A stretch of DNA of 64,000 bases from Rhabdophis nuchalis (GCA_039707465.1 CM077645.1:162158503-162222502), one strand, 5' to 3'; shown: positions 1 through 11,753, counted from the first letter of the stretch. The notes: generated from the sequence alone by a model not told the origin. Translations and numbers: made by a program.

Positions 1-424
1 ATCCAGGAATGGAAACAACTGGTGCACAACCTGAAGCTGTGCTATGGGCCTCCTAACAATGACTACTACATGCTCTTTGAGCAGGAGTCATGAGTCCAAT
101 CTGAACCCCCAGATTGTGTACCAGATCGGTTTTGGAAAGTGTCAATGCTGGCAAATTCCTAGATTCAGGAGGTCCCAAAGCCACTCAATCTTGCCTGTTG
201 TGTTCCATACCATCCCCTATAGTCCTCAGGCATCAACACAGCCCATTGGCCACATTGCTTACTTGAGCAGGCACAGAGATATATAGCTTAGTAACATCAG
301 CATACTGACTCACACCATTGCTATGGATGACCTCACCCAGCAGTTTCACGAACCAAGTGAGTACCAAACCCCGAGGCATTCCACAGTTTAGGGTTTGAGG
401 TCGGGATGTCTCACTGAGTCTCAT
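1..424 (-). pseudogene. Decayed L2-clade LINE reverse transcriptase fragment, truncated by the window edge
   Basis: Minus-strand translation from about 424 downward gives CGMPRG, then LLGEVIH and YADVTKLYIS. These match CGVPQG, PLGEII and YADDTQLYIS of the better preserved L2 copy at 6978-9749. Below 230 the homology continues in a broken frame with KIEWLW, LLLKEH and VVHQLFPFLD, matching the segment after the catalytic box (KTEWLW, VRQLRPLLD). The catalytic YADD reads YADV and stops interrupt the frame, so it is dead. The element continues beyond base 1. The open plus-strand frame over bases 1-90 is only its antisense. Confidence 0.8.
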
Positions 425-1119
425 TCCTTAATCAATTTCAGCTTAATTTGCTTTTCAGCTATAAATGCTGGTTTACCTTAAATTGGGGTTGGCAGATTTG
501 ACAGCACTGGATAAATTTACTTCAATACTTAGCAAAATAACAGTTAAATATAAGTTTAAGAACTTAAAAGTAATATCTCTTTAAAAAAAATAAACAGCAA
601 AGGAGTGATTAGAACATTGATTTTTAAACTTACAAACAAAATAAGGGCCCAGGAACACCTTCTGCATGCTTTCCACTGTCATAGGCAAATGGCAGGGGTC
701 TCCACTCCCTTCTTTGTTATTTATAATATTAACAATCATGCAACCACTAAGCTCCTTAGGGCAGTGGATGAAAGTAATCAAAGATTTTAGTTACTTTTTT
801 GAATACAAAATTAGTGAAAATGCAACAAGTCTAAACATCTGGCTGCCTGTGCGACCAACCATAATAGGCAACAACAACAATGATTCAAACAGAATGAGCA
901 ATAATGTTCAAACTAAAAATAGCAGTTAATGACGGGACCGGGAAAAAAAGGTGAGGGGGAGATAAAGAAAGGAGGCTACCAGAATAGCCTTTGTATAATA
1001 TTTTAAAATATTTTTTAAACTTTCTTTTATTCTTTGTCAAGTTTACTTCAATATGTTTATGTATATGCATTGTAGTTATCAGCATGAAAGTGTAATGGAG
1101 TCTATCCAACCGATTTGAC
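425..1119. other. AT-rich sequence without recognised feature
   Basis: Short frames only, no repeat termini or protein similarity that I can recognise. A purine-rich stretch lies near 940-975. Confidence 0.5.
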
Positions 1120-1720
1120 AACCTTTTCTGCAGCAGTCATTAAGTGAATGCTGAATGACTCTTGGTCAGGGATGTCAAACTCAATTTCATTGAGGGCTGC
1201 ATCAGGGCTGTGGTTGACCTCAGGGGGCCAGGCAGGCATGGCTGACTGGGTGGGCATGGCCAGCTTGATGCCACTTTCCAAACTGCTGGCAGGTTTCTTC
1301 TTCGCACTGGGTAGACCAGGCTGAAGTCACGCTGGCCCAATGTTTCCTCTTCTCATTAGGTAGACTGGACCAAAGCGACATTTTCCAGGACAGCTCCCCG
1401 GGCCGAGTGCAACCACATTGTAGGCCAGAACTGGCTTGTGGGTTTTGTGTTTGATGCCTTGTTCTAGGTTTTCCAAAACTGAGAAGTGCTGATTTTCTTA
1501 AAACGGTTGTAAAAAACAATCACATGGCCATGCTGCAAATCTGCAAATGGCTGAAAATGTAGCCATGTTGCCAAGCATCTTAAGTCTGGTCACATGATCA
1601 CTGAGACAAAGTTCTGAACATAAGAACTGTGGGTCTGGGTCATAAGCAGCCCAAATATATTTCTGTTGTAACTTCAAATGGTCACTAAGCAACACGCTGT
1701 AAGTCAAGAACTACCTGTAT
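1120..1720 (-). repeat. Outer interspersed repeat of the 'cacttacgacc' family, interrupted by a hAT-like element
   Basis: Two halves (about 1120-1166 and 1462-1720) flank the element at 1167-1461. The right half ends with a stretch reading tggtcactaagcaac...gtaagtcaagaactacctg. The same family occurs in the opposite orientation at 20737-21900 (acttataactcttcgtttagtgacc, ggtcacatgatca). The internal phrase ttgccaagcatc...tggtcacatgatca is shared in reverse complement. I cannot assign it to a superfamily; it carries no coding sequence. Left boundary is approximate. Confidence 0.6.
1167..1461. mobile_element. Non-autonomous hAT-like element (about 295 bp)
   Basis: Begins cagggatgtcaaactc and ends gtgtttgatgccttg, imperfect inverted termini of hAT type. 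The flanking 8-mers are ctcttggt and ttctaggt (6/8 identical), consistent with a decayed 8-bp target duplication. No transposase frame is present, so movement would have been in trans. It splits the outer repeat and is therefore younger than it. Confidence 0.65.
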
Positions 1721-2083
1721 CTTTTTCTGGGGTTTCTTTCTTGCATGTTTTTCTTAACCAGTAAAACAGATGATTTAAAAAAATAGATCAATTGATTTTT
1801 AAGATGACCTCTATTTCCACAAGATATATTTTACAAATGACCTCATTATATTCATGCTACTGTAAATACTGTGATTTTTAATTAAATAAACAAGATAAAA
1901 AGATAACTCAACATTGAGATTTAATATTTTCAAATGTTTATATTCTTTTGAAATTCATCTCTACCACATGGGAATTGATAGCTGGACACAAAATGGGCTT
2001 ACAATTAAAAAAAAGCTACTGTTCAGCATCAGAAAAACAAATACGGTTTCAACTATTCAGTATATACAACAATGATTAATATA

Positions 2084-2494
2084 CCGTATTTTTTGGAATA
2101 TAAGACATACCTTTTTCCCTCAAAAAAGAGGATGAAAATCTGGGTGCATCTTACACATTGAATACAGCATTTTTGGCTTCCTAAAACCCCACACCATTTG
2201 CAAAAATGGCCATGCATAGCCTTTAGAAGGCTTCCAGAGTGCTCTTGGAGGCTGGGGTGGGGGACACAAAAATGAGCAAAAAATTGGCCCTTTTTTGCTC
2301 GCTTTTGCCCCCCCCCCCAGCCCCCAGGAGCACTCTACAAACCCTCTAAAGGCTATGCATGCCCTCTTTTTTGTCAAAAAATGGACCTGTTTTTGGGAGG
2401 TCTGCAGAGTGCAAAAACTTTTTTTTTTCATTTGCCTCTTCAAAATCTTGGTGCATCTTATACTCTGGTGAGTCTTATCCTCTGAAAAATTCAG
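2084..2494. mobile_element. TA-flanked TIR element of the 'tataagac' family
   Basis: The left end reads TA|ccgtattttttggaatataagac and the right end is an imperfect inverted copy (gtcttatcctctgaaaaattcag|TA). The interior is also palindromic: gccttt...gcttccagagtgctc on the left, gagcactcta...aaaggc on the right, around a poly-C run near 2310. Related copies lie at 14916-15490 and possibly 50643-51273. TA flanks suggest a Tc1/mariner-type duplication, but the superfamily is inference. Confidence 0.65.
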
Positions 2495-2496
2495 TA

Positions 2497-3612
2497 ATGA
2501 ATATAATGAACCGTGGCTTCAATTTATTGAAATATGTATATTTGAAAATATATATTCTATAAGGGGTTTTTGTCACTTTTAATTTTTAATTCATAATTTA
2601 GAACATTCTTTTACTCTTTTGTGAAGTTAATAAAAAAAACTTTCTGATGAAAAAAATAAAATTTGTTAGTAGGGGAAAAAAAGGAAACTGCTAAAGTCGT
2701 GGTTTCAAACATATTATACTCCTATATTGCCAGCAGCATGAAATGCCAAACCTAAATAGTAAGCAGCATGAGCTCAGAATTTGCTCTCAGTCCTTCAATT
2801 TGTCATCATTTGTCCAGTGTAATTGTAAGCTCCAGGGATGGCAGGTGTAACAAATGAGTTGCATCTTTTTTAGACTACTTTGTTCCCAAGAGAACAACTT
2901 GTCTTTCTGTCTTATTGTAAACATCCTGATCCATAGCAAAGCTAAACCTATAGTCATAACAGAAGCCTTAATAGAGTCGTGGCCACATAAACCATGAGTA
3001 AAAATGCTAAAATGGTACATTCACTGTTGAATACCTCAGAATTCTCAGAGTATGCTTACTACCACTGACATTTTCATTTTACCCTTTCCTTGGTGCTCGG
3101 TTTGTATAGGACTATAGCATACACATTATCGTTTCTCTATTGTAAAGAACAGAACTTGGTATCATCAACCTCACAATAAATAGGAATTGCTAGCAGCAGC
3201 AGACAAGCATTGCTCACACAGTGCTGGTCTTTAAGTAGTTATTTCAAAGATACACCATCTTTTTCAGCTGTGGGCTGCTTGACCTTTGAGGAACATGCCA
3301 AAAACATCTTTCAAAACACTACAAATGTTACAAATCAGTCCAGAGGTTCAGCTACAGATCATGCTACATGTTCCTTTGATCATTATTTTACCATCCTGGC
3401 TTAAATATTGTTCTACAGGTGGTTTTCCCACCCCAAAAAAATAAAAAGTGAAAAGAGCTACTATAAAAAAGAAAGGTTGTAGTGCCTTTATATAAATATA
3501 CCTTGGTTGCTAATTAAGGATGGGTGAGAGGTAAATTGAAAGTCAAATCTATTTACTGGCAAGAAGGGCTGCAGAGAATTCCATCCCAAATCCTTTGTGA
3601 ACATCCTCAATT
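2497..3612. other. AT-rich sequence without recognised feature
   Basis: Only short shadow frames; no repeat family, tRNA-like box or coding similarity recognised. Confidence 0.5.
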
Positions 3613-4254
3613 ATAATAATAATAATAATAAATTTATTTTGTATACCGCGTCCTCTCCCCAAGGGGACTCGGAGCGGTGCACAGGGAAAAATTTAAAATA
3701 CTATAAAATACATACAAAGCATAAAAACAAATTAAATTAGAAATGTCCCTGCGCTAAAATCCCCAATTAAAACTCTAAAAATTCCCTAACACCCCAGAGG
3801 TAGAGACTAACCTAGGCCGGCCAAGCAGAAAAAGTATGTTTTAAGTTTTTGACGGAAGGAGCGGAGGTCCGTAGTTGTTCTGATGTCGGGGGGAAGGTCG
3901 TTCCAGAGGGCTGGGCCCGCCACAGAGAAGGCCCTTCCCCTGAGCGTCGCCCGCTGACAAAGTCTAGTGGACGGCACCCGGAGAAGTCCCTCTCTGTGGG
4001 AGCGAATCGGCCGTGAGGATGTATGAGGCAGGATCCGATCCCGCAGATAGCTAGGTCCCGAGCCATGGAGCACTTTAAAGATGATGACTAACACCTTGAA
4101 GCGCACCCGGAAGACGACAGGCAGCCAGTGCAGCTCGCGCAAGAGCGGTGTTACATGGGTAAACCTTGAGGTTCCCATAATTGCTCGCGCGGCTGCATTC
4201 TGGACTAGCTGAAGTCTCCGGGTGCACCTCAAGGGGAGCCCCATGTAGAGAGAG
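3613..4254 (-). mobile_element. 5'-truncated L2-clade LINE, 3' end (subfamily A)
   Basis: On the minus strand the open frame 4244-3807 encodes the last 145 residues of L2 ORF2. Landmarks in order are RRLQLVQNAAARAI, LHWLPVVFRVRFK, GPSYLRDRILP, AFSVAGPALWNDLPP and LKTYFFCLAGLG, then a stop. These are C-terminal to the RT domain. The 3' UTR with the signature gcaccgctccgagtcccc follows, and the copy ends in a (TTA)n tail at 3613-3632, as L2-clade elements typically end in short tandem repeats. It is truncated just upstream of the phrase ctctctacatggggctcc. The frame is clean, so this is a fairly young copy. Confidence 0.9.
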
Positions 4255-4780
4255 TTATGTATTTTGAGAATGCCTTACTTTCATGATCAGTGAAAAAACC
4301 CAGTTAAAATTCCATTAACACATTTGTCCATTAAGATATTGTCAACATCCCAAAAATTTTACCTCAGTTCTTCTAAATATTTCCAGAAAAATCCACATTG
4401 ACAACAGAGGTCTACTTAATTCAGAAGTGAAGTGCTCTCTAGAGGTTTTCTATCTGTTGAATAATAGAAAAAGCAAAAAAAAAAAAAAAGTGGTAGTTAT
4501 GATGGTAACTTTCATGAAATACAAGCATTTACTTTGATTTTTTTATTAGATATTCATTGTCAAAGGTGTGTTTGAAGAAAAGTTTCTCAAGTCTGTTAGG
4601 AATACAAATACACATAATTTGTTTGATAAATTTTTACCTTTTGATCAGTGGTCTCCTACTATTCCTGCTACTCCTATGAAATACACTGCTTCATATTCTT
4701 CATGTAACCTGTGTGAAAAGAATTATTTATCATATTCATATAGCCGCCCATCTCATAAAAAGTGACTCTAGGCTGCATGC
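4255..4780. other. AT-rich sequence, possible old SINE/LINE tail at its right end
   Basis: Mostly featureless. At 4742-4775 the phrase gccgcccatctcat...gtgactctaggctgc resembles a second diverged copy at 14540-14585 (gccatccatctcacc...gtgattctaagcagc), so both may be remnants of one old retroposon tail. Confidence 0.35.
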
Positions 4781-4964
4781 AGGAATACAATACAATACAA
4801 TAGCAGAGTTGGAAGGGACCTTGTAGGTCTTCTAGTCCAACCCCCTGCATGGGCAGGAACCTTATACCATTTCAGACAAATGGCTATCTAACATCTTTTT
4901 AAAGACTTCCAGGGTTGGGGCATTCACAACTTCTGGAGGCAAGCTGTTCCAGAGGTTAATTGTT

Positions 4965-6977
4965 CTAACTGTCAGGAAATTTCTCCTTAGTTCTAAGTTG
5001 CTTCTCTCCTTGATTAGTTTCCACCCATTGCTTCTTGTCCTGCCCCCAGGTGCCTTTGGAGAATAGTTTGACTCCCTCTTCTTTGTGGCACCCTCTGAGA
5101 TATCGGAACACTGCTATCATGTCTCCCCTGGTCCTTCTCTTCATCAAACTAGACATACCCAGCTCCTGCAGCCGTTCTTCATATGTTTTAGTCTCCAGTT
5201 CCCTAATCATCTTGGTTGCTCTTCTCTGCACTCTTTCCAGAGTCTCCACATCTTTTCTACATCGTGGCGACCAAAACTGTATGCAGTATTCCAAGTGGGG
5301 CCTTACCAAGGCACTATACAGTGGCATTAACACTTCACGTGATCTAGATTCCATCCTTCTGTTTATGCAGCCTAGAACTGTGTTGGCTTTTTTGGCAGCT
5401 GCTGCACACTGCTGGCTCATATTTAAATGGTTGTCCACTAGGATTCCAAGATCCCTCTCACAGTTGCTACTATTGAGCAAGGTACCACCTATACTGTACT
5501 TGTGCATCTGGTTTTTCTTGCCTATATGTAGGACCTTACTTTTTTCACAATTGAATTTCATTTTATTAGATAGTGCCCAATGTTCAAGTTTGTCTAGATC
5601 CTTCTGTATCTTAAGCCTATCTTCTGGAGTGTTGGCTATTCCTGCCAGCTTGGTGTCGTCTGCAAATTTGATGAGTTCCCCATTTATCCCCTCATCCAAA
5701 TCGTTGATGAAGATGTTAAAGAGTACTGGGCCTAAAACAGAGCCTTGGGAGACTCCACTGCATACTTCCTTCCATGTAGATGCAGTTCCATTGAGGACTA
5801 CACGTTGAGTGCAGTTGGTCAGCCAGTTGCGAATCCATTTGCTGGTGGTGCTGTCTAACCCACAATTTTCTACTTTATCTAATAGTAGGTTATGGTCTAC
5901 TTTATCAAATGCCTTACTGAAGTCCAGGTAAATTATATCAACAGCATTCCTCTGGTCCACTGATTTTGTCACTTTGTCAAAGAATGCAATTAGATTCGTC
6001 TGGCATGATCTGTTTTTGACAAACCCATGTTGGCTTTTGGCTATTACTTTGTTTGCTTCTAGATGTTCACTTATTTGTTGTTTAATTATCTTTTCCAGAA
6101 TCTTTCCTGGTATTGAGGTCAGGCTGATGGGTCTATAGTTTCCTGGATCTGTTTTTTTTCCTTTTTTGAAGATGGGAACCACATCAGCTCTTTTCCAGTC
6201 TTCTGGCAGCTCCCCGGTGCTCCAGGATCTCTGAAAGATATAGTTCAGTGGTTCTGAGATCTCGTCTGCCAGTTCCTTCAGAACCCTGGGGTGTAATCCA
6301 TCCGGTCCTGGTGATTTGAACTCGTCCAGGGCAGACAGGTGCTCACTTACCATTTTCTTCCCTATTTCAACTTGTGTTCCTAATCTGATTTTTGTGGTGC
6401 TGTTTTTGATTGGTTGGACTGTTTTATCCCTTTGTGTAAATACAGATGCAAAAAAAGAGTTAAATAGTTCTGCTTTCTCCCTGTTGCTTATCATCTTCTT
6501 GCCATTTTCTCCCAGCAGTGGACCAATTGTTTCCTTAACTTTTTTCTTATTTTTAACATGTTGGAAGAAGCTTTTTTTGTTATTTTTTACTTTTTTGGCG
6601 AACCTTTCTTCATTGCGAGCCTTAGCTTTCCTCACTTCATCTTTACAGGCTCGGGCTATTTGCTGATATTTTGCCTTAGTTATGTTCCCCTTTTTCCACT
6701 TTTTATATTTATCCTTTTTGTCTTTCAATTTGTCAGAGAGTTCTTTATGCAGCCATGCTGGTTTCTTTTGGGAACTGTTATTTTTCTTCTTCATTGGTAT
6801 TGCACTGGACTGGGCTTTTATAATCTCATTTTTCAAAATTTCCCAAGCTTCTTGAGTTGTTTTCCCCTTGAGGATTCTCATCCATGGAATCCTTCCCAAG
6901 CTCTCTCTGAGTTTATTGAAATTAGCTCTCCTAAAGTCTAAGACTCTAGTTTGACTTTGTTCAACTACTTTTGTGAC
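4965..6977 (-). pseudogene. CR1 ORF2, linker plus reverse transcriptase and C-terminal region
   Basis: An uninterrupted frame of about 670 codons. Early residues are a lysine-rich linker (PAWLHKELSDKLKDKKDKY). RT motifs follow in order: SPGPDGLHPRVLKEL, WKRADVVPIFKKG, NYRPISLTS, DFSKAFDKVDH, SQGSVLGPVLFNIFINDL, catalytic FADDTKLAG (codons near 5650-5667) and LGILVD. The C-terminal CR1 signature is LVRPHLEYCIQFWSP, RVQRRATKMI and RRTRGDMIAVFRYL. The frame reads to KEKFPDS and a stop. FADD is the usual CR1 form of the RT box. The frame is intact, but its endonuclease half is separated by about 2.8 kb of inserted L2, so no full protein can be made. The first ATG is fortuitous, near the junction. 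Confidence 0.92.
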
Positions 6978-9749
6978 CATTGTGCCACAGACTACCGGTT
7001 GTGAGTCCCTCTGCGTGAAGTGGGGCCTAGGGAGGCAGTTGGGCTTACTGGTTGTATACCTGGCTCCCCGCTATGTAGCAGCAGCCCTGCCCGAGATCCT
7101 TGAGATGATCGCTACGGTGGCAGTTGAGACCCCCAGACTTGTAGTCATGGGGGACTTTAATTTGCCATCGGTGGGCGAATCATTCGTGGTAGCTCGGGAG
7201 TTCATGGCTTCCATGACGTCCATGGACCTGACCCAACTAATTCAAGGCCCCACTCACGAGGCTGGACATACACCGGATCTCATCTTTGTCTCAGGCCAAT
7301 GGAAGAGTGATCTGGGTATAGGGGATATAGTCATCACGCCCTTGTCATGGTCAGACCACTCACTTCTCCGGCTCAACTTTCCGACTGCTGCTCCCCTCCG
7401 CGGGGAGGCGGAACCTGAGTTACCAATCTGGTTCCGCCCCAGGTGCCTGATGGACCCGGATGGGTTCCAGGCGGCGCTTGGGCCATTTCCTGTACCCCTG
7501 ACCCGCGCCCCGATGGAGGACCTCGTGGCCGCATGGAATACTGCGACCACGGGAGCCTTGGATCGGGTCGCGCCCTTGCGGCCTCTCTTGCGGCGGTGAA
7601 CCACCCTGGCTCCTTGGTTTACCGAAGAGCTGAGGGTGATGAAACGCCGCAAGAGATGTCTAGAGAGAAGATGGAGGTCTACCCGATCTGAATCTGACCA
7701 GACACAGGTAAGAGCCCATTTACGGACTTACATTGTGGCGCTGAGAGTGGCCAAACGTCATCATTGTGCTACTCTCATAGCATCCGCAGACAACCGCCCT
7801 GCCGCCCTGTTTAGGGTGACCCACTCCCTCCTTCAACAGAGGGTGTGGGAAGCCCCGTTACAGGGTAGAGCAGAGGAATTTGTGATTTTTCTGCAGGAGA
7901 AAATCGCTCAGATACAGAACGAGCTAGCCCCCATTGATGGCCCAGTGGGTTGCCACGAGACAGATCTTGTTTGGGAGGAGTTTGACTCCGTTACTTCCGA
8001 GGATATGGACAGGTTACGTGGGCGACTGCGAGCCACCACATGTTTATTGGACCCGTGTCCCTCCTGGCTTTACTGGCATCCTGGGAGGTGACACGAGGCT
8101 GGCTCCAAGAGGTTGTTAACGCATCCTTAAGTGAGGGTTCCTTGCCTGCTTCCCTAAAAGAGGCTATGGTGAGGCCCCTCCTTAAGAAGCCCTCCTTGGA
8201 TCCAGCTCTATTAAACAACTATCGTCCAGTCTCCAACTTTCCCTTCTTGGCGAAGGTTGTTGAGAGTGTGGTGGCACAACAGTTTCCCCGTCACCTGGAG
8301 GAAGTTGATTATCTAGACCCGGGCCAGTCCGGCTTTCGGCCTGGGCATAGCACCGAGACGGCATTGGTCGCGTTTGTCGATGATCTCTGGAGGGCCAGAG
8401 ATGGGGGTTGTTCCTCCATCCTGGTCCTATTAGACCTCTCGGCGGCTTTCGATACCATCGACCATGGTATCCTATTGCATCGGCTGGGGGGGTTGGGGGT
8501 GGGAGGCACCGTTTTACGGTGGTTCTCCTCCTACCTCTCTGGCCGATCGCAATTTGTGTTGGCAGGAGAGCAGAGGTCGACCTCGAGACCCCTCACATGT
8601 GGGGTGCCTCAGGGGTCGGTCCTCTCGCCTCTCCTGTTCAACACATACATGAAGCCGCTGGGTGAGATCATCCGTGGTTTTGGGGTAGAGTACCATCTCT
8701 ACGCTGATGACACTCAGCTGTATATATCTACCCCAAACCACCCCAACGATGCCGTAGCGGTGATGTGCCAGTGCCTGGAAGCCGTGCGGATCTGGATGGG
8801 AAGTAACGGACTCAGGCTCAACCCGACCAAGACCGAGTGGCTGTGGTTTCCGGCTGCCCGATTCAACCAGCTGACTCCATCGCTGGCCATAGGGGGCGAA
8901 CATCTTGCCCCTTTGGATGGGGTGCGCAATTTGGGTGTCCTCCTGGATGCCCGGCTGTCCATGGAAGATCAAGTGACAGCCGTGGCCAGGAGGGCGTTTT
9001 ACCAGGTTCACCTGGTCCGCCAGTTGCGCCCCCTATTGGATCGGGATGCCCTTTGCACAGTCACTCATGCTCTCGTGACATCCCGACTGGACTATTGTAA
9101 CTCTCTCTACATGGGGCTCCCCTTGAGGTGCACCCGAAGACTTCAGCTGGTCCAGAATGCAGCCGCCCGAGCAATAATGGGGACAGCAAGGTACGCCCAT
9201 ATAACACCGCTCTTGCGCGAGCTGCATTGGCTGCCTGTCATCTTTCGGGTGCGCTTCAAGGTGCTGGTTGTCATCTTTAAAACGCTCCATAGCTCGGGAC
9301 CTAGCTATCTGCGGGATCGGATCCTGCCCCATACATCCTCACGGCCGATCCGCTCTCACAGAGAGGGACTTCTCCGGGTGCCGTCCACTAGACTGTGTCA
9401 GCGGGCGACGCCCAGGGGAAGGGCCTTCTTTGTGGCGGGCCCAGCCCTCTGGAATGACCTCCCCCCCAACATTAGAACAACTACGGACCTCCGCTCCTTC
9501 CGTCGAAAACTGAAAACACACATTTTCTGCCTGGCCGGCCTTGGTTAGTCTCTACCTCTGGGGTGTTTAGGGAATTTAGTTTTAATGGGGTTTTTAGCGC
9601 AGGGACGATCAATTTAATCTGCTTTTATTTATTGTATTTATTGTTTGTATATATTTTTATGTGTTTTATTTTCCCTGTGCACCGCTCCGAGTCCCCTTGG
9701 GGAGAGGATGCGGTATACAAAATTAAATATTATTATTATATATATAATG
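6978..9749 (+). mobile_element. 5'-truncated L2-clade LINE (subfamily A) inserted in CR1
   Basis: Begins inside the endonuclease coding region (first matching residues GCESLCVKWGLGRQ) and runs through RT to the 3' UTR signature caccgctccgagtcccc and an ATT-rich tail ending near 9749. CR1 sequence lies directly on both sides. The left junction shows short microhomology: the CR1 sequence gaccattg resembles the expected L2 sequence gaccactg, so the border is uncertain by a few bases. The 5' truncation is typical of target-primed reverse transcription. This insertion postdates the CR1 copy. Confidence 0.92.
6985..9546 (+). pseudogene. L2 ORF2: endonuclease C-terminal half plus complete reverse transcriptase, one stop and one frameshift
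   Basis: The frame starting near 6985 carries the APE endonuclease C-terminal motifs VVMGDFNLPS and SDHSLLRLNF. An in-frame TGA at 7597-7599 sits where the sister copy at 25.9-29.2 kb has CGN arginine, so it is probably a CpG transition. The same frame continues (APWFTEELR, ADNRPAALFRV) to 8091. A one-base loss near 8065-8075 shifts it, and the frame ending at 9546 carries the RT: NYRPVSNFPFLAKV, SGFRPGHSTETAL, DLSAAFDTIDH, CGVPQGSVLSPLLF, catalytic LYADDTQLY (about 8697-8720), LGVLLD, SRLDYCNSLYMGLP, LHWLPVIFRVRFK, ALWNDLPP and AGLG stop. The DLSAAFDTIDH and LHWLPV forms place it in the L2 rather than the CR1 clade. Confidence 0.92.
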
Positions 9750-9750
9750 T

Positions 9751-10502
9751 TGAATCCCAGTATTTCATGATCGCTTGCCCCCAAAGTTCCTGTAGCTTCT
9801 ACACCTTCTATCATTTCCTCTCTGTTATTGAGAATTAAGTCCAATATTGCTGATCCCCTTGTTCCCTTCTCTACCTTTTGGGAAACAAAGTTGTCTGCTA
9901 GGTTTGTTAGGAACCTGTTGGATCTTCCACTTGGTGCAGAGTTTGTTTCCCAATTGATGTCAGGGTAGTTAAAATCTCCCTTTACTATTGTAGTGTGCTT
10001 CCTTACATACCTTAGTTAGCTGGTTAGCAAAAAGTACATCCACTTCCTCTGCTTGGTTGGGTGGCCTGTAGTATAGACCTATGACAATATCATTCTCCCC
10101 CCCCCCCCAACCTTTAATATTGACCCAAATACATTCAAGATAGTTCTCATCATTGTTGTGCTCTATTTCTGTAGAGATGTAATTATTTCTTATATATAGT
10201 GCAACTCCACCTCCTCTTTTATTTGGTCTATTTCTTTTAAATAATTTAAATCCTTCTAGCTGTATGTTCCATTTGTGGGTTTCATCCCACCAAGTTTCTG
10301 TAATGGCAACAATATCGTATCTGCCCTCATTTACTTGAATTTCTAATTCACCCTGTTTATTCCTCATACTCTGTGCATTGGTGTATAGACATTTGAGTCC
10401 ATTTTGATTGACCCTGTGTTTTCTGTCTACGAAACCTGTGTTATGCCTGACTATGGTTCTCTTTGCCCCTATTTCTTTGCCACTTGTATGGTTCATGTAC
10501 AT
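9751..10502 (-). pseudogene. CR1 ORF2 endonuclease domain (frameshifted)
   Basis: The minus-strand frame 10502-9969 has APE-type endonuclease motifs: CLYTNAQSMRNK, IVAITETWWDE (catalytic Glu motif), GGGVALYIRN and IGLYYRPPN. Near 9985 the frame breaks, and the neighbouring frame continues with GDFNYPDINWE, LDLILNNREE and GASDHEILGFN (the SDH motif with the catalytic histidine). All key endonuclease motifs are thus present but split over two frames. After FNI the sequence enters the L2 insertion and resumes at 6977 with the RT half. The upstream 160 bp separates it from ORF1. Confidence 0.88.
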
Positions 10503-10669
10503 GGTGTGGCACTCACTGTTAATTGTTTGGTTTTGCTTGACAGCAGTGTTGATAATATTACCCGCACAAATATCTATGTTACATGCACTGATAACCCTAT
10601 GAATTTTAGTTTGCTGGGGACAGAAATGTTCTTTATCTATTGATTCTCTGTCCCCACTATTCAGTTTAA

Positions 10670-11362
10670 ATGTTTAGCCAGGAAATCTGTGAATTTAGTG
10701 CCAAGTAACTCAGTCCCTTTCTTGGATGGGTGCAAACCATCTCTTTTGTACAGTTTATCATTGGACCAGCTGCAGGCATCATGACTAATAAGACCAAAGC
10801 CTTCCTTTTTACACACACATTAAACTCTGCTATGCGCTGGCCCTTTCCTTTTTGTTCCTTGTATACTGGTATAACCTCTGAGAAGATAAGCCTACAACCT
10901 GTACTACTAAGTTCGTACCCCAAACTCTGGAAATCATTCTGCACAGAAGCTACATCTTTTTGGGACAGATCATTTGTGCCAAGATGTATAATAGCATCAA
11001 CTTCACAGTCCTTACTTGCATTCTTGACTATCTTAAGAATATGCCTCTTGTCTCTGCTGGCTGTAGCACCCGGCAAACATCTGACATCTTTCAAAACCTC
11101 CATATCCTTACCTAAGTTTACATCCCTTACGATTGAGTCACCAATCAGGAGGTGACTTCTCTTTTTGGGTACCTTGCTCTTGTTGTTTGACTGATGCATG
11201 ATCCCTGGTTCACACTTTTGCATTTCTGAAGTAGGTTCTTCACTTTGGACCACAATCCCCTGCTTATTTGAGTCGTCATTATTACCTTGACCTGTCACTT
11301 TAGTGTCCCCATTAAGATCAGCAAGGGCGCTATATCTGTTATGCTGGGACACAGCAAAAGTT
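10670..11362 (-). pseudogene. CR1 ORF1 with SGNH-type esterase domain (frameshifted, 5'-truncated)
   Basis: The minus-strand frame contains HLLIGDSIVRDV (GDS nucleophile motif, codons at 11129-11143) and IIHLGTNDLSQ (GTND block, about 10969-10980). Near 10800 a frameshift occurs, and the adjacent frame supplies DGLHPSKKG (Asp-His pair, about 10727-10742) and FTDFLAKHL. This is the esterase/SGNH-hydrolase domain known from ORF1 of many vertebrate CR1 elements. The acidic/polar upstream segment (SALADLNGDTK, SEEPTSEM) is the variable N-terminal part. Similarity stops near 11362; the further upstream residues of the open frame look like unrelated flank. Confidence 0.85.
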
Positions 11363-11753
11363 TTGTTTTGGAAAGATATAAAATGCTGACTGTATGTAAA
11401 AAAAGCTACATACATTAAAAAGTTTTGAAAATTATAATGCATACCAAAGATTAGATGTTAACTGCAATAATGGAGCCACCCCAAGATTACTGGTTCAATG
11501 GGACACTGAAGGCTGATGGTATAATGACTTGAGGGACTTCTAGAGAATAAGTAGCAATGAAGGTAATTTCATTTTGGAGGTATGTGGGCAAAATAATATT
11601 ATATAAAGCAGATGCTATAGCAAAAAAGGGGACCCACCAAGTGTAATTTACTAACAGACAGTACCCACAGCATGCTTCTTCTGCCAGACCTAATAGGATG
11701 GGCAGATATAATTGAAAAGAGACAGTCCCTCAAATAACCTGGCCCTATGCCAA
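11363..11753. other. Sequence without recognised feature
   Basis: Flank between the truncated CR1 5' end and the SINE; no repeat or coding similarity recognised. Confidence 0.4.

Larger units (their letters stand above)
4783..11362 (-). mobile_element. CR1-clade LINE, nearly complete, split by an L2 insertion
   Basis: Three blocks in one orientation make up this element: ORF1 esterase region (about 11362-10670), ORF2 endonuclease (10502-9751) and ORF2 reverse transcriptase plus 3' UTR (about 6977-4783). The 3' end on the minus strand carries the phrase ggttggactagaagacc (in reverse complement) and ends in short TATTG-type repeats, as CR1 does. A plus-strand L2 (6978-9749) lies between endonuclease and RT. 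The 5' end is lost near 11362. CR1 retrotransposes by target-primed reverse transcription and usually leaves no clear target duplication; I see none. Confidence 0.9.

Noticed and set aside
1..90. Open plus-strand frame of 29 codons ending in TGA at the left edge, resembling a last coding exon
   Set aside because: The opposite strand encodes recognisable L2 RT sequence in register with the fragment at 233-424, so this frame is antisense.
5035..5808. 257-codon plus-strand open frame
   Set aside because: It is the antisense of the intact CR1 RT frame and has no motifs of its own.
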